64,000 nucleotides of DNA from Chitinophaga varians (lineage in GTDB: Bacteria; Bacteroidota; Bacteroidia; Chitinophagales; Chitinophagaceae), in NCBI RefSeq assembly GCF_014529945.1, contig NZ_JACVFB010000003.1, positions 1,178,001 through 1,242,000 on the forward strand. The letters are read 5' to 3'. Shown in pieces: positions 17,793 through 26,202 of the stretch; position 1 is the first letter of the stretch, and every line of letters starts with the position of its first letter. The position numbers and the translations under genes are program-made. The notes under the pieces were generated by a model that saw only the letters and a list, made by a program, of their open reading frames with translations, was not told the DNA's origin and searched no databases.

Positions 17793-18317
17793 TCAAATTG
17801 AAACCCGCAGGGGGTTCTTCACAAACTTCTTCTCAGCTTTTCTTAATTCCTTGTTTGTGCCAATAAAGTGTTCTTTCTGCTTTTCAACAAGCCGATACCA
17901 GTAGGTTGCAGGTATAGCGTTATTAGAATGGAGCTCAAGGCGAATGATAACACTTTCACTGGGGGCCCTGTGATTATTAATCAACTGGCTTAATAGTGTT
18001 TCATGAATATCTATTTCAGCAGCAAATTCATTTCTTTTTTTATGGATCAGCTGAAGATATTCTTTCAGGAAATAGCCAAATGTCAACTGATTATCATACT
18101 CTTTGTTATCAATATACGCTTCCAGGCGGAATTTCAATTGTAATAAATTAGCAATCAACCGTTCCTGCTCCGTCATCCCAGCCTGCGTTTTCTTCCGTGC
18201 TGCCGCCAGCTGTTTCCTGGCCTCAGCTTCCTGTGCAGGTGAAAGTTTTTCAGTTAATACCACATCCTCTGCCAACGCTTCCAGTTTTTTCTTTGAAAAA
18301 CCTTTCTTCACATACAT
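17793..18317 (-). CDS. HTH protein, putative antitoxin of a toxin-antitoxin pair
   Basis: The 174-residue protein has a basic N-terminus, a helical charged middle region, and a helix-turn-helix near residues 95-140 (FAAEIDIHETLLSQLINNHR then SESVIIRLELHSNN), similar in layout to XRE/HigA-type antitoxins. Its start overlaps the end of the upstream gene by 10 bp, so the two are translationally coupled. A long inverted repeat lies just upstream of the pair, as expected for autoregulation. The antitoxin role is inference from this arrangement; it may simply be a regulator. Confidence 0.6.
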   Translation of the reverse strand: MYVKKGFSKKKLEALAEDVVLTEKLSPAQEAEARKQLAAARKKTQAGMTEQERLIANLLQLKFRLEAYIDNKEYDNQLTFGYFLKEYLQLIHKKRNEFAAEIDIHETLLSQLINNHRAPSESVIIRLELHSNNAIPATYWYRLVEKQKEHFIGTNKELRKAEKKFVKNPLRVSI

Positions 18318-18781
18318 AAAACATATTTTTTAACAATATTCAACAATCTCCATCCATCCAGAAATAATTGCCAACCAGCATCTTCCATTCCATATTTTTC
18401 CATATAATGCCGCCTTATCTCAGTTTTAGGTACTAAAGAAACACACGCCATTTCACCGTATTTCATCAAGCTTAGCTGACAAGCATACCCTATCAAACAG
18501 CCGACAATTCCCTCATATTTTTTCTTTTTTCCTATATTTTCTCTGGAAGAAGTAATCAACTTTATCTCCACTCTGGCTTCATCCGGAAAGTGAATGAGTC
18601 CCATTACTCCCAAAATCCCCTCTTTCTCCTTTAGCTGAAGCTTATACACTATCGGACTATCCTCCAGCGTCCGCCAGTTGAAAAAAAATCTTTCTTCCGT
18701 CAGATTTTTGAGGTCACTCTTAAGCGTTTCGGTTATTATCACACTTTTTCTTTCTCCTGAAGCAAGTTCAATAATTTCCAT
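18308..18781 (-). CDS. GNAT-like protein, putative toxin
   Basis: The 157-residue protein has a strand-helix pattern reminiscent of GNAT acetyltransferases: GVMGLIHFPDEARVEIKLIT for the central strands, a glycine-containing helix KKKYEGIVGCLIGYACQLSL after it, and a terminal segment HYMEKYGMEDAG resembling the region where GNAT proteins have Y..YGF. The acetyl-CoA pyrophosphate-binding motif is not clearly present. The start at 18781 follows directly after a palindromic site; an earlier in-frame ATG lies beyond that site. Gene order here is toxin-like first, HTH second. Function is a hypothesis. Confidence 0.55.
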   Translation of the reverse strand: MEIIELASGERKSVIITETLKSDLKNLTEERFFFNWRTLEDSPIVYKLQLKEKEGILGVMGLIHFPDEARVEIKLITSSRENIGKKKKYEGIVGCLIGYACQLSLMKYGEMACVSLVPKTEIRRHYMEKYGMEDAGWQLFLDGWRLLNIVKKYVLCM

Positions 18782-18794
18782 TATTGAAGATACA

Positions 18795-18823
18795 AAATAC
18801 TTTACAAAAAACGTAAAGTATTT
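18795..18823. promoter_or_regulatory. Inverted-repeat operator of putative toxin-antitoxin operon
   Basis: AAATACTTTAC and GTAAAGTATTT are perfect 11-bp arms separated by 7 bp. The repeat lies 14 bp upstream of the start codon of the GNAT-like gene and 9 bp after the FGE-like gene, and would cover the promoter of the pair. Confidence 0.65.
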
Positions 18824-18831
18824 ACCTGACA

Positions 18832-19671
18832 CTATTTCTTCACCACTCGAAACCCAAGATTACTAAACGACGCGCCTCTTTTTACCCGTCCTATGTCCAC
18901 GGAGTTAAAAAAGGCGCAGGAATTTTTGCTGCACCACCAGGAACCGCCACGGGCGTGCACGGAGCGGCTTTCAGGCTTATCGGTCGGCAGACGGCCTTCG
19001 CAATATTCGAAGACGTTGCCATACATATCATACAAGCCCCATGCGTTGGGTTTAAAACTACCTACGGGCGCGGTGTACATATATCCGTCGGTACTGTCGG
19101 CCTGCAGGTGATCGCGGCCCTGCCATACGTTGGCATAGGTGGATAGCGGCATCATATCATCACCCCAGAAATAGGTGGTAGTGGCGCCGGCGCGGGAAGC
19201 GATCTCCCATTCATCGAGGGTGGGCAGCCTAACGCCGGCCCAGTCACAATAAGCGACGGCATCACGATAACTGATGGTTGTTACCGGATGGTTCATTTTG
19301 TTTTCAATGCCGCCACGGGTGATACCGTTGGGATAGCGCCAGCAGGCGGTGGAGTCTTCGAGCCAGCGGAATTCACGCAGCCCCGGACTGAATACCAGCG
19401 CATTTTTGTTTCGCTCTGCATCGGTGACGTAACCGGTGGCCTGTACAAACTTTTCAAAATCGGCATTGGTCAGTTCCGTGGCCGCGATGTCGAAACCGTT
19501 GGTATGTACGGTGCGTAACGGATTGTTGATGTAGCCTTTTCTGCCGAGGGTATAGTCACCCGCTGGTACGTGCACCAGGTGCTGCGACTGCCCGTTAACA
19601 ATATTTACCCCGGCCAGCAGTAGCAGGACCGGGGTAAATCGTTGCAGACAATATGTTAGAAAGCCGTTCAT
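18832..19671 (-). CDS. Formylglycine-generating-enzyme-like secreted protein (SUMF1 family)
   Basis: The 279-residue protein has a signal peptide and the whole FGE-sulfatase fold: VHVPAGDYTLG (33-43), ATELTNADFEKF, HPVTTISYRDAVAYCDWAG, RLPTLDEWEIASRAG (148-162), WGLYDMYGNVFEYC and a C-terminal FSNLGFRVVKK. Unlike many lipoprotein paralogues such as GldK, it keeps C247 and C252 in RGGSWWCSKNSC, with the C-x4-C spacing of the copper-binding catalytic pair of active FGE. It might therefore oxidise a cysteine to formylglycine in a sulfatase, yet no sulfatase is in view. It overlaps the upstream gene by 4 bp. Confidence 0.88.
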   Translation of the reverse strand: MNGFLTYCLQRFTPVLLLLAGVNIVNGQSQHLVHVPAGDYTLGRKGYINNPLRTVHTNGFDIAATELTNADFEKFVQATGYVTDAERNKNALVFSPGLREFRWLEDSTACWRYPNGITRGGIENKMNHPVTTISYRDAVAYCDWAGVRLPTLDEWEIASRAGATTTYFWGDDMMPLSTYANVWQGRDHLQADSTDGYMYTAPVGSFKPNAWGLYDMYGNVFEYCEGRLPTDKPESRSVHARGGSWWCSKNSCAFFNSVDIGRVKRGASFSNLGFRVVKK

Positions 19672-20402
19672 TTGCCGATGGTCTTGTAGTAATCGGTGGC
19701 TCTTTTGATGACCAGGTCTTCGTTGCCTTTATTGTAGTCGATATACGACTGATAGTCGGCATTTTCTCCGTACAGCTTACGGTAGGACTGAGACGCCATG
19801 AATTCTTTGTATTCATTGTTCTTCATCAACAGCATCAGTAGTGTAAGCAGATCACGGTCTTTTTTATCTCTGTTATACACTTCAATGATATAGGGAATCA
19901 TCTCGCGACCATTGATTTCCACGATGGCCATTTTGTAATTGGCCCCCATTCTTTTGCTGCGGTCTGTGGATTCTTTGATCAGCGCCATCACCGAATCACG
20001 GTTGCTGATCATGAATTTGCTCTGCCTTTCGCTCCATACGCTTTCATTGAAACCGTCAGCCATCTGGCCGAATATCTTTTTGTCTTCGTCCTGGATGGGT
20101 GGACGTACATCACAGTTCTGCGCATTGATCTCCGCATGGATCATATGGTAAGTGAACTTCTCCCGTAAAGACAGGCCCATATAATCTTTGTTGCTCATCG
20201 GAGAGCTGTCATCCTCTTTATAAGGAATTTTTTCGATCAATGCTTTTACTTTCGCCAGTCCATAGGGAGGTACGGTTAATTTGCCCCTGTATTCAGCATA
20301 GGCCAAACTGGATTTACTCGGGCCTCTCCACTCCGGCCCGCCGTCCTGCGCGGAGAGGCGCAAACATCCTAAAATGGTGGCAACAAACATCAGGTATTTC
20401 AT
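19668..20402 (-). CDS. Secreted protein of unknown function, coupled to FGE-like gene
   Basis: The 244-residue protein has a signal peptide (MKYLMFVATILGCLRLSAQ). The mature part is charged and mostly helical in appearance, with conserved-looking patches YMGLSLREKFTYHMIHAEIN and DVRPPIQDEDKKIFGQMADG but no family that I recognise. Its stop codon overlaps the start of the FGE-like gene (ATGA), so the two proteins are probably made together and could be functional partners, for example substrate and modifier. That link is inference only. Its single cysteine after the signal (near residue 97) would be worth a look as a formylglycine site. Confidence 0.7.
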   Translation of the reverse strand: MKYLMFVATILGCLRLSAQDGGPEWRGPSKSSLAYAEYRGKLTVPPYGLAKVKALIEKIPYKEDDSSPMSNKDYMGLSLREKFTYHMIHAEINAQNCDVRPPIQDEDKKIFGQMADGFNESVWSERQSKFMISNRDSVMALIKESTDRSKRMGANYKMAIVEINGREMIPYIIEVYNRDKKDRDLLTLLMLLMKNNEYKEFMASQSYRKLYGENADYQSYIDYNKGNEDLVIKRATDYYKTIGK

Positions 20403-20441
20403 GATTTTTTATTTAGACCGCTAAATTAAGACATCTCCGCA

Positions 20442-22622
20442 TTATTTAACCCTTCTGGATTCATTTTCCAGCCCTGAGCTCCGCTCCCTTACTTTGGCCA
20501 GTTTTACATTACCAAACCGATAGCTGAAGCCCAGCCTCAACTGGCGGGAATCTTCATAACCTTTGTTCCGGTAATACAGGCCGTCGAAATCCCGGACACC
20601 ATACCAGCGCGCTGTTTGAAAGAGGTCGTTGATACCGATGCGCACAGTGCCCTGGTCTTTCAGCACCTTGCGCTGTAAGCCGATATTGAGCTGCCAGTTA
20701 TGTTTGCTTCGCTGGAAACCGCCATAGATATCGGGCGATTGATAATTGCCGCTTATCTCTGCCTGTGTTTTCTTATCAAGGTCAAATACCTGTTGCACAT
20801 TGAGCTGCACGGTATTGATGCTTAACCTGGCCTCCCTGCGTTCATCGAAGGTGATGAGGTTCTGCTTATAAAACGCGTTCACATTGGCGGAGATATTCCA
20901 CCATGGCAGCGGCGAAACGTTCGATGACAGATTCAGTGCCAGCAAATGCTGCGATCCCACGTTCTTCGGTGTCATCACCATTTTGTTGCCGCTGATGCTA
21001 TCCGACACCGGCACAAACATATCACGGCGATGGGTATACGTTAACGAGGCTGACAAGATACCCGTAGCATTATATCCTACGGTCACGCTATTGGAATACT
21101 GTGGCCGCAGAAATGCATTTCCCTGCCAGGAAGACAGCTCATCCAGCTGATAGGAAAACGGGTTCAGGTCTGTATAGGTAGGCCGGTCTATCTTCCGGTT
21201 GTACAACAATGAAAAGTGATGTAGCTCCGACGGACGGAACGATAGCTGCATAGACGGAAAAAAGTCCAGATACCGGTTGTTCACCTGCTGCGTGGTATCT
21301 TTAGCGGTGGCTTGGCTTTTGGCGTGCAATACACCATCTGCTACTGTTTGTTCCAGGCGGAGGCCAGCCTGCAATTTCCACTTTCCCCATTGCTGGTCGG
21401 CCATGGTATATGCCGCATACACTTTTTCGTCGTACCGGAAAGTATTGCTTTTCTGTTCGTTCTGGTAATCCACTTTGTCTTTCACATCGAAGATCTGCAC
21501 CCAGTTGTCACTCATCACGGCATTGCCTTTGATACCGGCGTACATTTTGCCGCGTGGTATCGGCTGTTCATAATCCGCTTTGAGACCATAGATATTGATA
21601 TCGCTGCTATTGAAAGTACGCAGCGTATACTGGTCCGTTTCGGTAACGCTGTCTGCTTTCAGAAAGTGATTGTACAGGATATTTTTGATACGTGCGCGAT
21701 AGTAACCATAGTCCAGGTCTGTGGTAAACAACCGGCCGGCCGTATCCTTGTATTGATAGTTGACGTTGTAGTTCTTCCAGTTTTGTTGCTGCGAATAGTA
21801 GTCATTCGTAGCTTTCAGCATGGAAGTCAACTGACCGGTAGCGGCGTCCGAGAGATAAGTGGTGGTATTGGTCATGCCTGGCCCAAAGTACAGGTTGGCA
21901 TTCATCATCAAGCCAACGGTATGCCGGCTGTTGATATTATAATCGGCTCCCAGTTTGAAGTTAACAGGATTACGCATATCCACATCGCGGGTACGGTTAT
22001 CGATAATTTCTCCCTCCTGAATGCGGTAGAAATCATATTCCATGTTATGATATCCGAAGTAGTGGTTGTAGTTACCATACAGATTGAATTTACCGGTGCG
22101 GTAGTTCAGGTTCAATGCTCCTTCTGTTTTGGGTGTTTGTCCGAAATGCATACCTGCGGCGATGTCCCCGTTGAGCCCGGAGGCGGTATTCTTTTTCAGT
22201 CGGATATTGATAATGCCACCGCTGCCGGCCGCATCGTATTTACTCGATGGATTGGGCAGCAGCTCTATACTATGGATATTGGCAGACTGCAATGACTTCA
22301 GGAGTGCTGCCAGGGCATCGCCCTGCATATAGCTGGGCTTACCATCGATGTAAACCGTGACACCGGATTTCCCGTTTAGCGAAATATTGTTGGTAGGGTC
22401 TACCATCACGCCGGGAGAGCGTTTCAACAGTTCCAGCGCATTACTGCCCATAGCATTTACACTGTTACTGACATTATATACTACTTTGCCATCTTTAAAT
22501 TCCACCGGTTTCTTTTTAGATACAATGGAGATTTCCTTCAGTTCTTTAATGGTCGAATCTTTCTTTTGGGCAGTTACGTAGGCGGGTAAACTGGCCAGCA
22601 TCAACAAGATAAATTTATGCAT
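20442..22622 (-). CDS. TonB-dependent receptor-like outer membrane protein
   Basis: The 726-residue protein has a signal peptide (1-18), a short leader KELKEISIVSKKKPVEF that resembles a TonB-box region, a plug (about 45-150) with SRPGVM-like KRSPGVMVDPTNNISLNGKS and VYIDGKPSYMQGD, and a beta-barrel of outer-membrane-family type 3 (about 170-726). It lacks the usual N-terminal carboxypeptidase-regulatory domain and has no SusD partner, so it belongs to the single-gene receptor group rather than to a SusCD pair. The ligand is unknown. It stands alone upstream of two secreted-protein genes in the same direction. Confidence 0.88.
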   Translation of the reverse strand: MHKFILLMLASLPAYVTAQKKDSTIKELKEISIVSKKKPVEFKDGKVVYNVSNSVNAMGSNALELLKRSPGVMVDPTNNISLNGKSGVTVYIDGKPSYMQGDALAALLKSLQSANIHSIELLPNPSSKYDAAGSGGIINIRLKKNTASGLNGDIAAGMHFGQTPKTEGALNLNYRTGKFNLYGNYNHYFGYHNMEYDFYRIQEGEIIDNRTRDVDMRNPVNFKLGADYNINSRHTVGLMMNANLYFGPGMTNTTTYLSDAATGQLTSMLKATNDYYSQQQNWKNYNVNYQYKDTAGRLFTTDLDYGYYRARIKNILYNHFLKADSVTETDQYTLRTFNSSDINIYGLKADYEQPIPRGKMYAGIKGNAVMSDNWVQIFDVKDKVDYQNEQKSNTFRYDEKVYAAYTMADQQWGKWKLQAGLRLEQTVADGVLHAKSQATAKDTTQQVNNRYLDFFPSMQLSFRPSELHHFSLLYNRKIDRPTYTDLNPFSYQLDELSSWQGNAFLRPQYSNSVTVGYNATGILSASLTYTHRRDMFVPVSDSISGNKMVMTPKNVGSQHLLALNLSSNVSPLPWWNISANVNAFYKQNLITFDERREARLSINTVQLNVQQVFDLDKKTQAEISGNYQSPDIYGGFQRSKHNWQLNIGLQRKVLKDQGTVRIGINDLFQTARWYGVRDFDGLYYRNKGYEDSRQLRLGFSYRFGNVKLAKVRERSSGLENESRRVK

Positions 22623-22680
22623 ACAGTACGGTCAAAGCGCACAAAATAAACAAGGGACGTGGATTTTAATAACCGCTTAT

Positions 22681-22712
22681 AAAAATGCCGGGAACATTTT
22701 CCCGGCATTTTT
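22681..22712 (-). terminator. Intrinsic terminator
   Basis: AAAAATGCCGGGAA pairs perfectly with TTCCCGGCATTTTT around a 4-nt loop. It begins 7 bp after the stop of the membrane protein gene and ends the TraB/membrane-protein transcript. Confidence 0.85.
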
Positions 22713-22718
22713 CAGTCA

Positions 22719-23276
22719 TTATTCAGTAACAGTCAGCTCAGCGATCTGTTGTCGGATTTGTTTCAAATACTTGCCGTAGTAGGATTCCAGCGTATATTCG
22801 GTGCCGATGCCGATCAGCGTTACCATCCCCACCAAAGCAACCGCCAGTACCATGATTCCATTTACGTGCAACTTGTCCTGAATGCTTTTCAATATATGCG
22901 GTGTGTCTATCAAACCATACAGCGTGGCGAATCCCAGCATCAGCACCAGGATAATATAGGTAAAGGAGCGGTACATCTCCAGGTGTATCCTGATTTCGTA
23001 ATAGGTGCCATACAAGTGTTCTTTTGCAGACAGGTTGGTTGTAGCCAAACGCCGGTAAAACTGATAGAACTGATAGAGATAATATCCTGCCACTGATACC
23101 AGTATGGCGTAGAGGCTATAGTAACCGACCATTGCCCGCGGGCTGAGTACAAAGTAACGCGGCAGCGCTGCCAGGAAGATCAGGCCAATGATCTGGAGGA
23201 CACCTTCCTCTTTCATATTTTTCCGGATCTTGTTGATAGGTTGAAGCGTAGCGGGAGCAGATAACGGGAGACGCAT
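22719..23276 (-). CDS. Four-helix membrane protein, paralogue of sigma-factor partner
   Basis: The 185-residue protein has four membrane segments (about 28-45, 52-70, 110-130, 140-165) and ends in a charged helix YYGKYLKQIRQQIAELT. It is clearly homologous to the protein at 30096-30713, sharing NLSAKEHLYGTYYEIRIHLE / VLSAKEHLYEVYYDIQLHIE and the RSFTY and YGKYLK motifs. Its N-terminus lacks the MNFDDIQSLWNADDG-type start of the paralogue, the part most likely to touch a sigma factor, and no sigma gene is beside it. It is co-transcribed with the TraB/GumN gene. Confidence 0.72.
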   Translation of the reverse strand: MRLPLSAPATLQPINKIRKNMKEEGVLQIIGLIFLAALPRYFVLSPRAMVGYYSLYAILVSVAGYYLYQFYQFYRRLATTNLSAKEHLYGTYYEIRIHLEMYRSFTYIILVLMLGFATLYGLIDTPHILKSIQDKLHVNGIMVLAVALVGMVTLIGIGTEYTLESYYGKYLKQIRQQIAELTVTE

Positions 23277-23301
23277 ATATGTAATTTTTAGTGTGACCAA
23301 A

Positions 23302-24162
23302 TCAATTCAAAACGGGTGTAACAGTATAGCCTTTTGCTTTCAGGAGTTGAATGATGCCCTTTTCACCGGCGAGGTGGCCTGAGCCTACAGCAAAGAAGCA
23401 ACTGCCGGCTTTCATCATAGCGGGCATTCTGCCGGCCCAGTTGGTGTTGCGGCGTGTCAGGAGCCAGTAGTTCATATCCGCATCATTCATTTCCTGTTGA
23501 ATGGCATCGATATCCTGCGCTTTGTAAGCGTTGACCATCCGCATGGTGGATATTTTCAGGGAATCGACCGTTTGCAGGAATTTAAAAAAGTAGGCATCAG
23601 AGAATCCTTTGTTCATATAATCCACCTGTTCTTTCATGGTTTCCAGGGTGGTGAACTTCATTTGTTTTTGCCGGGCATACTGATAAAGCGTTGCTTCCTG
23701 GCTAACGGGCTGCGGGCAGGTAAAGCCGAGTTGCGCCAATACACCTACCAGTGCGCTCAGGCGGATGCTGTCAAACCGTTGGAAAGGCACGCCTATTTTG
23801 GCACGCAGTATAGAATCTACCAACGCGTATTTTTCTTTCGACAGCCGTTGATTTTGCGGAATATCTGACATGACTGCTTGCTGCGCTACCTGCAATTCTG
23901 CCGGATCAAAGATGTTTGCTTCTATTACCAGTTGGCCGGTGGCGGCTAATGCTTTCATTGCATTTTCGCTGATGATGAAATCATCTTTGCAGAGCATATG
24001 AAAGGTACCAAACAGGTACGAAGGTTTATCCAGTCCATTACCGGATATCTTCCACAGGACAGCCTTTTCAGTGGGCTGTGGCGGGTTGGCAGCGGTAGCA
24101 ACGGAAGTAAGGGCACCTATAGTGGCAATGGCGATGGAGAATTTTTTGAGCAACTGTTTCAT
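23302..24162 (-). CDS. TraB/GumN (TIKI-like) family protein
   Basis: The 286-residue protein has a signal peptide (about 1-25) and the family's spaced motifs: VLWKISGNG, SYLFGTFHM (GTFH at 52-55), VIEANIFDP and a terminal FFAVGSGHLAGEKGIIQLLKAKGY piece with the GxGHL motif. Eukaryotic TIKI relatives are metalloproteases that use the GxxH histidines; bacterial members are poorly known. It heads a two-gene operon with a membrane protein. Its promoter region matches that of the ECF sigma operon at 31.2 kb, so it is probably a target of that sigma factor. Confidence 0.85.
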   Translation of the reverse strand: MKQLLKKFSIAIATIGALTSVATAANPPQPTEKAVLWKISGNGLDKPSYLFGTFHMLCKDDFIISENAMKALAATGQLVIEANIFDPAELQVAQQAVMSDIPQNQRLSKEKYALVDSILRAKIGVPFQRFDSIRLSALVGVLAQLGFTCPQPVSQEATLYQYARQKQMKFTTLETMKEQVDYMNKGFSDAYFFKFLQTVDSLKISTMRMVNAYKAQDIDAIQQEMNDADMNYWLLTRRNTNWAGRMPAMMKAGSCFFAVGSGHLAGEKGIIQLLKAKGYTVTPVLN

Positions 24163-24183
24163 TGTTTAAAGTTTATTTACCGT

Positions 24184-24212
24184 ATTAGTTGCAGCAGATA
24201 AACTTTCGTTAC
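24184..24212 (-). promoter_or_regulatory. ECF-type promoter of TraB operon
   Basis: On the minus strand GTAACGAAA is followed after 14 bp by ACTAAT, 22 bp before the start codon. The same elements with the same spacing precede the ECF sigma gene at 31.2 kb. In both places an A/T tract beginning with eight T residues lies just upstream. Confidence 0.65.
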
Positions 24213-24242
24213 AGTTTTCTCAAAAAAAATTAAAAAAAATTT

Positions 24243-24266
24243 TCCGGCACTAAGAATAGTGCCGGA
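24243..24266 (-). terminator. Intrinsic terminator after chaperone-like gene
   Basis: TCCGGCACT pairs with AGTGCCGGA around a 6-nt loop and is followed on the minus strand by TTTT and further T-runs. It separates the chaperone-like gene from the TraB operon. Confidence 0.85.
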
Positions 24267-24288
24267 TCAGATTCTAAGTGGATACAGT

Positions 24289-25206
24289 TCAGATATCTAT
24301 CATTTCCTGTGCAGCTTCCATAGGTACGTCTGTTCCTGCGTCGATCACTCCTATGAGTGAGTATTTTCCTTTGGGTACTTTGTCTGGTATCACAAATTCC
24401 ACCACACGTCTCTGTTCCGGGAACAGCGGGAACATGGGTACATCGATCTTCGTTTTATCGCCGGTGGCGATATTGGATAGTTCCAGATAGCTGGTGCATT
24501 CCAGTTGCACCGTCCCGGTATTCTGGCACGTGATGTGACATATCCGGGCACTGGTATCGGCGTGGTCGAAGGAGAGTATCTTCACATCTTTATAGGTAAG
24601 GGAAGGGGGTGTTTGATAAAGGTGTACCCCTACCCTGACTTTATTGGTCACGTTTGTTTTGAGGCCGGTGGGCGACTCCACGATCTGTTCTTCCGTCGTT
24701 TCGAGGAAGAGCATGGTCCATTTCATTTCACCGGCAGCAGCGGCGGAATCGGGCACCTGCATCTTGATCGGGATATCTACGATTTGTCCCGTATCTATTT
24801 CCACAAATGTTCTATCCAGCTTTACCCAGCGGGCGCAGGAGCGTTCGGAGGTGCCGGGCGCCGTATACACATGCACGCCCAGTGAATCCCGGATCCAGTC
24901 CATGAGATACAGCGAGAACTGTTTCTTCTTGTTCAGGTGATTGACGATAAACACGTGGGCTGTTCCCGCTTGTCCGCCATTCAGCTTAAAGTCTATCGTA
25001 GACGGTTTTATGGTCAATCCTCTTTTAGTAGTATCGGCTGCCGGTTTCTTCGGGTTCCTCATCGCAAAAGGCGATCCCGGAGCCATTTTTGTTTTACTGG
25101 TGTCAATAGCGAGCCCGCTGGTCATACTTTTTTTTCCGGTAGTATCCTGGGCCTTTATCAATAGAACGCTGAACAACAGGAATAATAATAGCATCATCTG
25201 TTTCAT
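24289..25206 (-). CDS. PapD-like periplasmic chaperone homologue
   Basis: The 305-residue protein has a signal peptide (1-19), a flexible linker rich in T, K and P (20-62), then two Ig-like domains. The first matches the pilus-chaperone layout: LTIKPSTIDFKLNGGQAGTA, FSLYLMDWIRDSLG, SCARWVKLDRTFVEI and VPIKMQVP-like DIPIKMQVPDSAAAAGEMKW followed by TMLFLE. The second domain ends GKYSLIGVIDAG. Such chaperones hand subunits to an outer-membrane usher. It is the last gene of a cluster with a subunit-like and an usher-like gene. Assignment is by pattern and context. Confidence 0.68.
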   Translation of the reverse strand: MKQMMLLLFLLFSVLLIKAQDTTGKKSMTSGLAIDTSKTKMAPGSPFAMRNPKKPAADTTKRGLTIKPSTIDFKLNGGQAGTAHVFIVNHLNKKKQFSLYLMDWIRDSLGVHVYTAPGTSERSCARWVKLDRTFVEIDTGQIVDIPIKMQVPDSAAAAGEMKWTMLFLETTEEQIVESPTGLKTNVTNKVRVGVHLYQTPPSLTYKDVKILSFDHADTSARICHITCQNTGTVQLECTSYLELSNIATGDKTKIDVPMFPLFPEQRRVVEFVIPDKVPKGKYSLIGVIDAGTDVPMEAAQEMIDI

Positions 25207-25235
25207 AGCACGGTAGAATTTGATGATATCAGGGG

Positions 25236-25973
25236 TTAGATATTAGGTTTTCCGTCTGAGCAATAAATCAGGTGTTCCAGTTTCCTGATATCTGTTATAA
25301 TGATTTTTCCGTCTTTAATCTGAATGATGTTTTCATCGCGCAGATCACCGAGTGTTCTGATCAGGGACTCTTTCGCTACGCCTGCCAGAGCGGCCAGGTT
25401 GCAACGGCTGATATTCATACTGAACTCGCCCTGATTGGAAGGGTTGTATTTTTTACACGTGATCAGCAGTGCTTCCGCTACTTTTTTACGGAGGGGGCTG
25501 TAGGCCATCCGAAGCATTTGTTCCTGTTTTTCCGCGATGTTAGCGGCAAGTATGTCCAGGAATTTGCGCAGAAAGCTGCTGTTGTATTCGAAATGAAGTT
25601 CCAGATCGGTACGGGAAATAATAATGAGTTCAGCATCTTCAATTACTTCGGCTGTTTCACGGTACCTGCCGCTGTCCAGCAGCGCATTGAATCCGATAAA
25701 GTCGCCTTCGTGATACAGACCGGTGATGAGCTCTTTTCCATCTTCATTCCATTTACTGGTTTTTACTTTTCCTTTGAGGATGTAAAAAATGGATGCCGCG
25801 GTTTTCCCTTCTGCATAAATAATTCGTTTCTTTTTAATACTGATTACGTTGCCGTCGTCGATCTGCGCTTTCAGCAGCTCGTCTACAGTAGTAACAGGGT
25901 TAAAAGAATGCATAGCCGGGGTTAATGAGTGTTTACAATCCGCTTCCTCTTCAATAAACATTACCTTTTTCAT
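25236..25973 (-). CDS. Crp/Fnr-family transcriptional regulator
   Basis: The 245-residue protein has a cyclic-nucleotide-binding-like beta-roll (about 30-145; IFYILKGKVKTSKWNEDGKE, then FIGFNALLDSGRYRETAEV where cAMP-binding members have GE.AL....R.A) and a C-terminal helix-turn-helix (about 185-225; NISRCNLAALAGVAKESLIR, RTLGDLRDENIIQIKDGKI in pieces). Four-cysteine iron-sulfur ligands of FNR are absent. It sits between the usher-like and chaperone-like genes on the same strand, so it may control fibre assembly. The nucleotide or other ligand is unknown. Confidence 0.88.
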   Translation of the reverse strand: MKKVMFIEEEADCKHSLTPAMHSFNPVTTVDELLKAQIDDGNVISIKKKRIIYAEGKTAASIFYILKGKVKTSKWNEDGKELITGLYHEGDFIGFNALLDSGRYRETAEVIEDAELIIISRTDLELHFEYNSSFLRKFLDILAANIAEKQEQMLRMAYSPLRKKVAEALLITCKKYNPSNQGEFSMNISRCNLAALAGVAKESLIRTLGDLRDENIIQIKDGKIIITDIRKLEHLIYCSDGKPNI

Positions 25974-26202
25974 CTTTCAGCAATTAATTAGGACATGACA
26001 ATGACATACATACTAACTTCTTTTGGGGGAACGGTTCAGCAATTAAAACGGGATATGGTTAAATTTTCTTGAAAGAGCGGTGTTTTTCTTTCGGGGTTAT
26101 CATCAGGATAAAGCTATCACGATTTAGGGTGCATACTTGAACAACAAATAGATCTCATATTTTTCATAATCATGGTTTTTTTAAGCATTTGAGGTTATCG
26201 CG

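Noticed and set aside
25974..26202. Small gene or terminator between usher-like and Crp genes
   Set aside because: The 229-bp spacer shows no stable hairpin and no convincing small frame.
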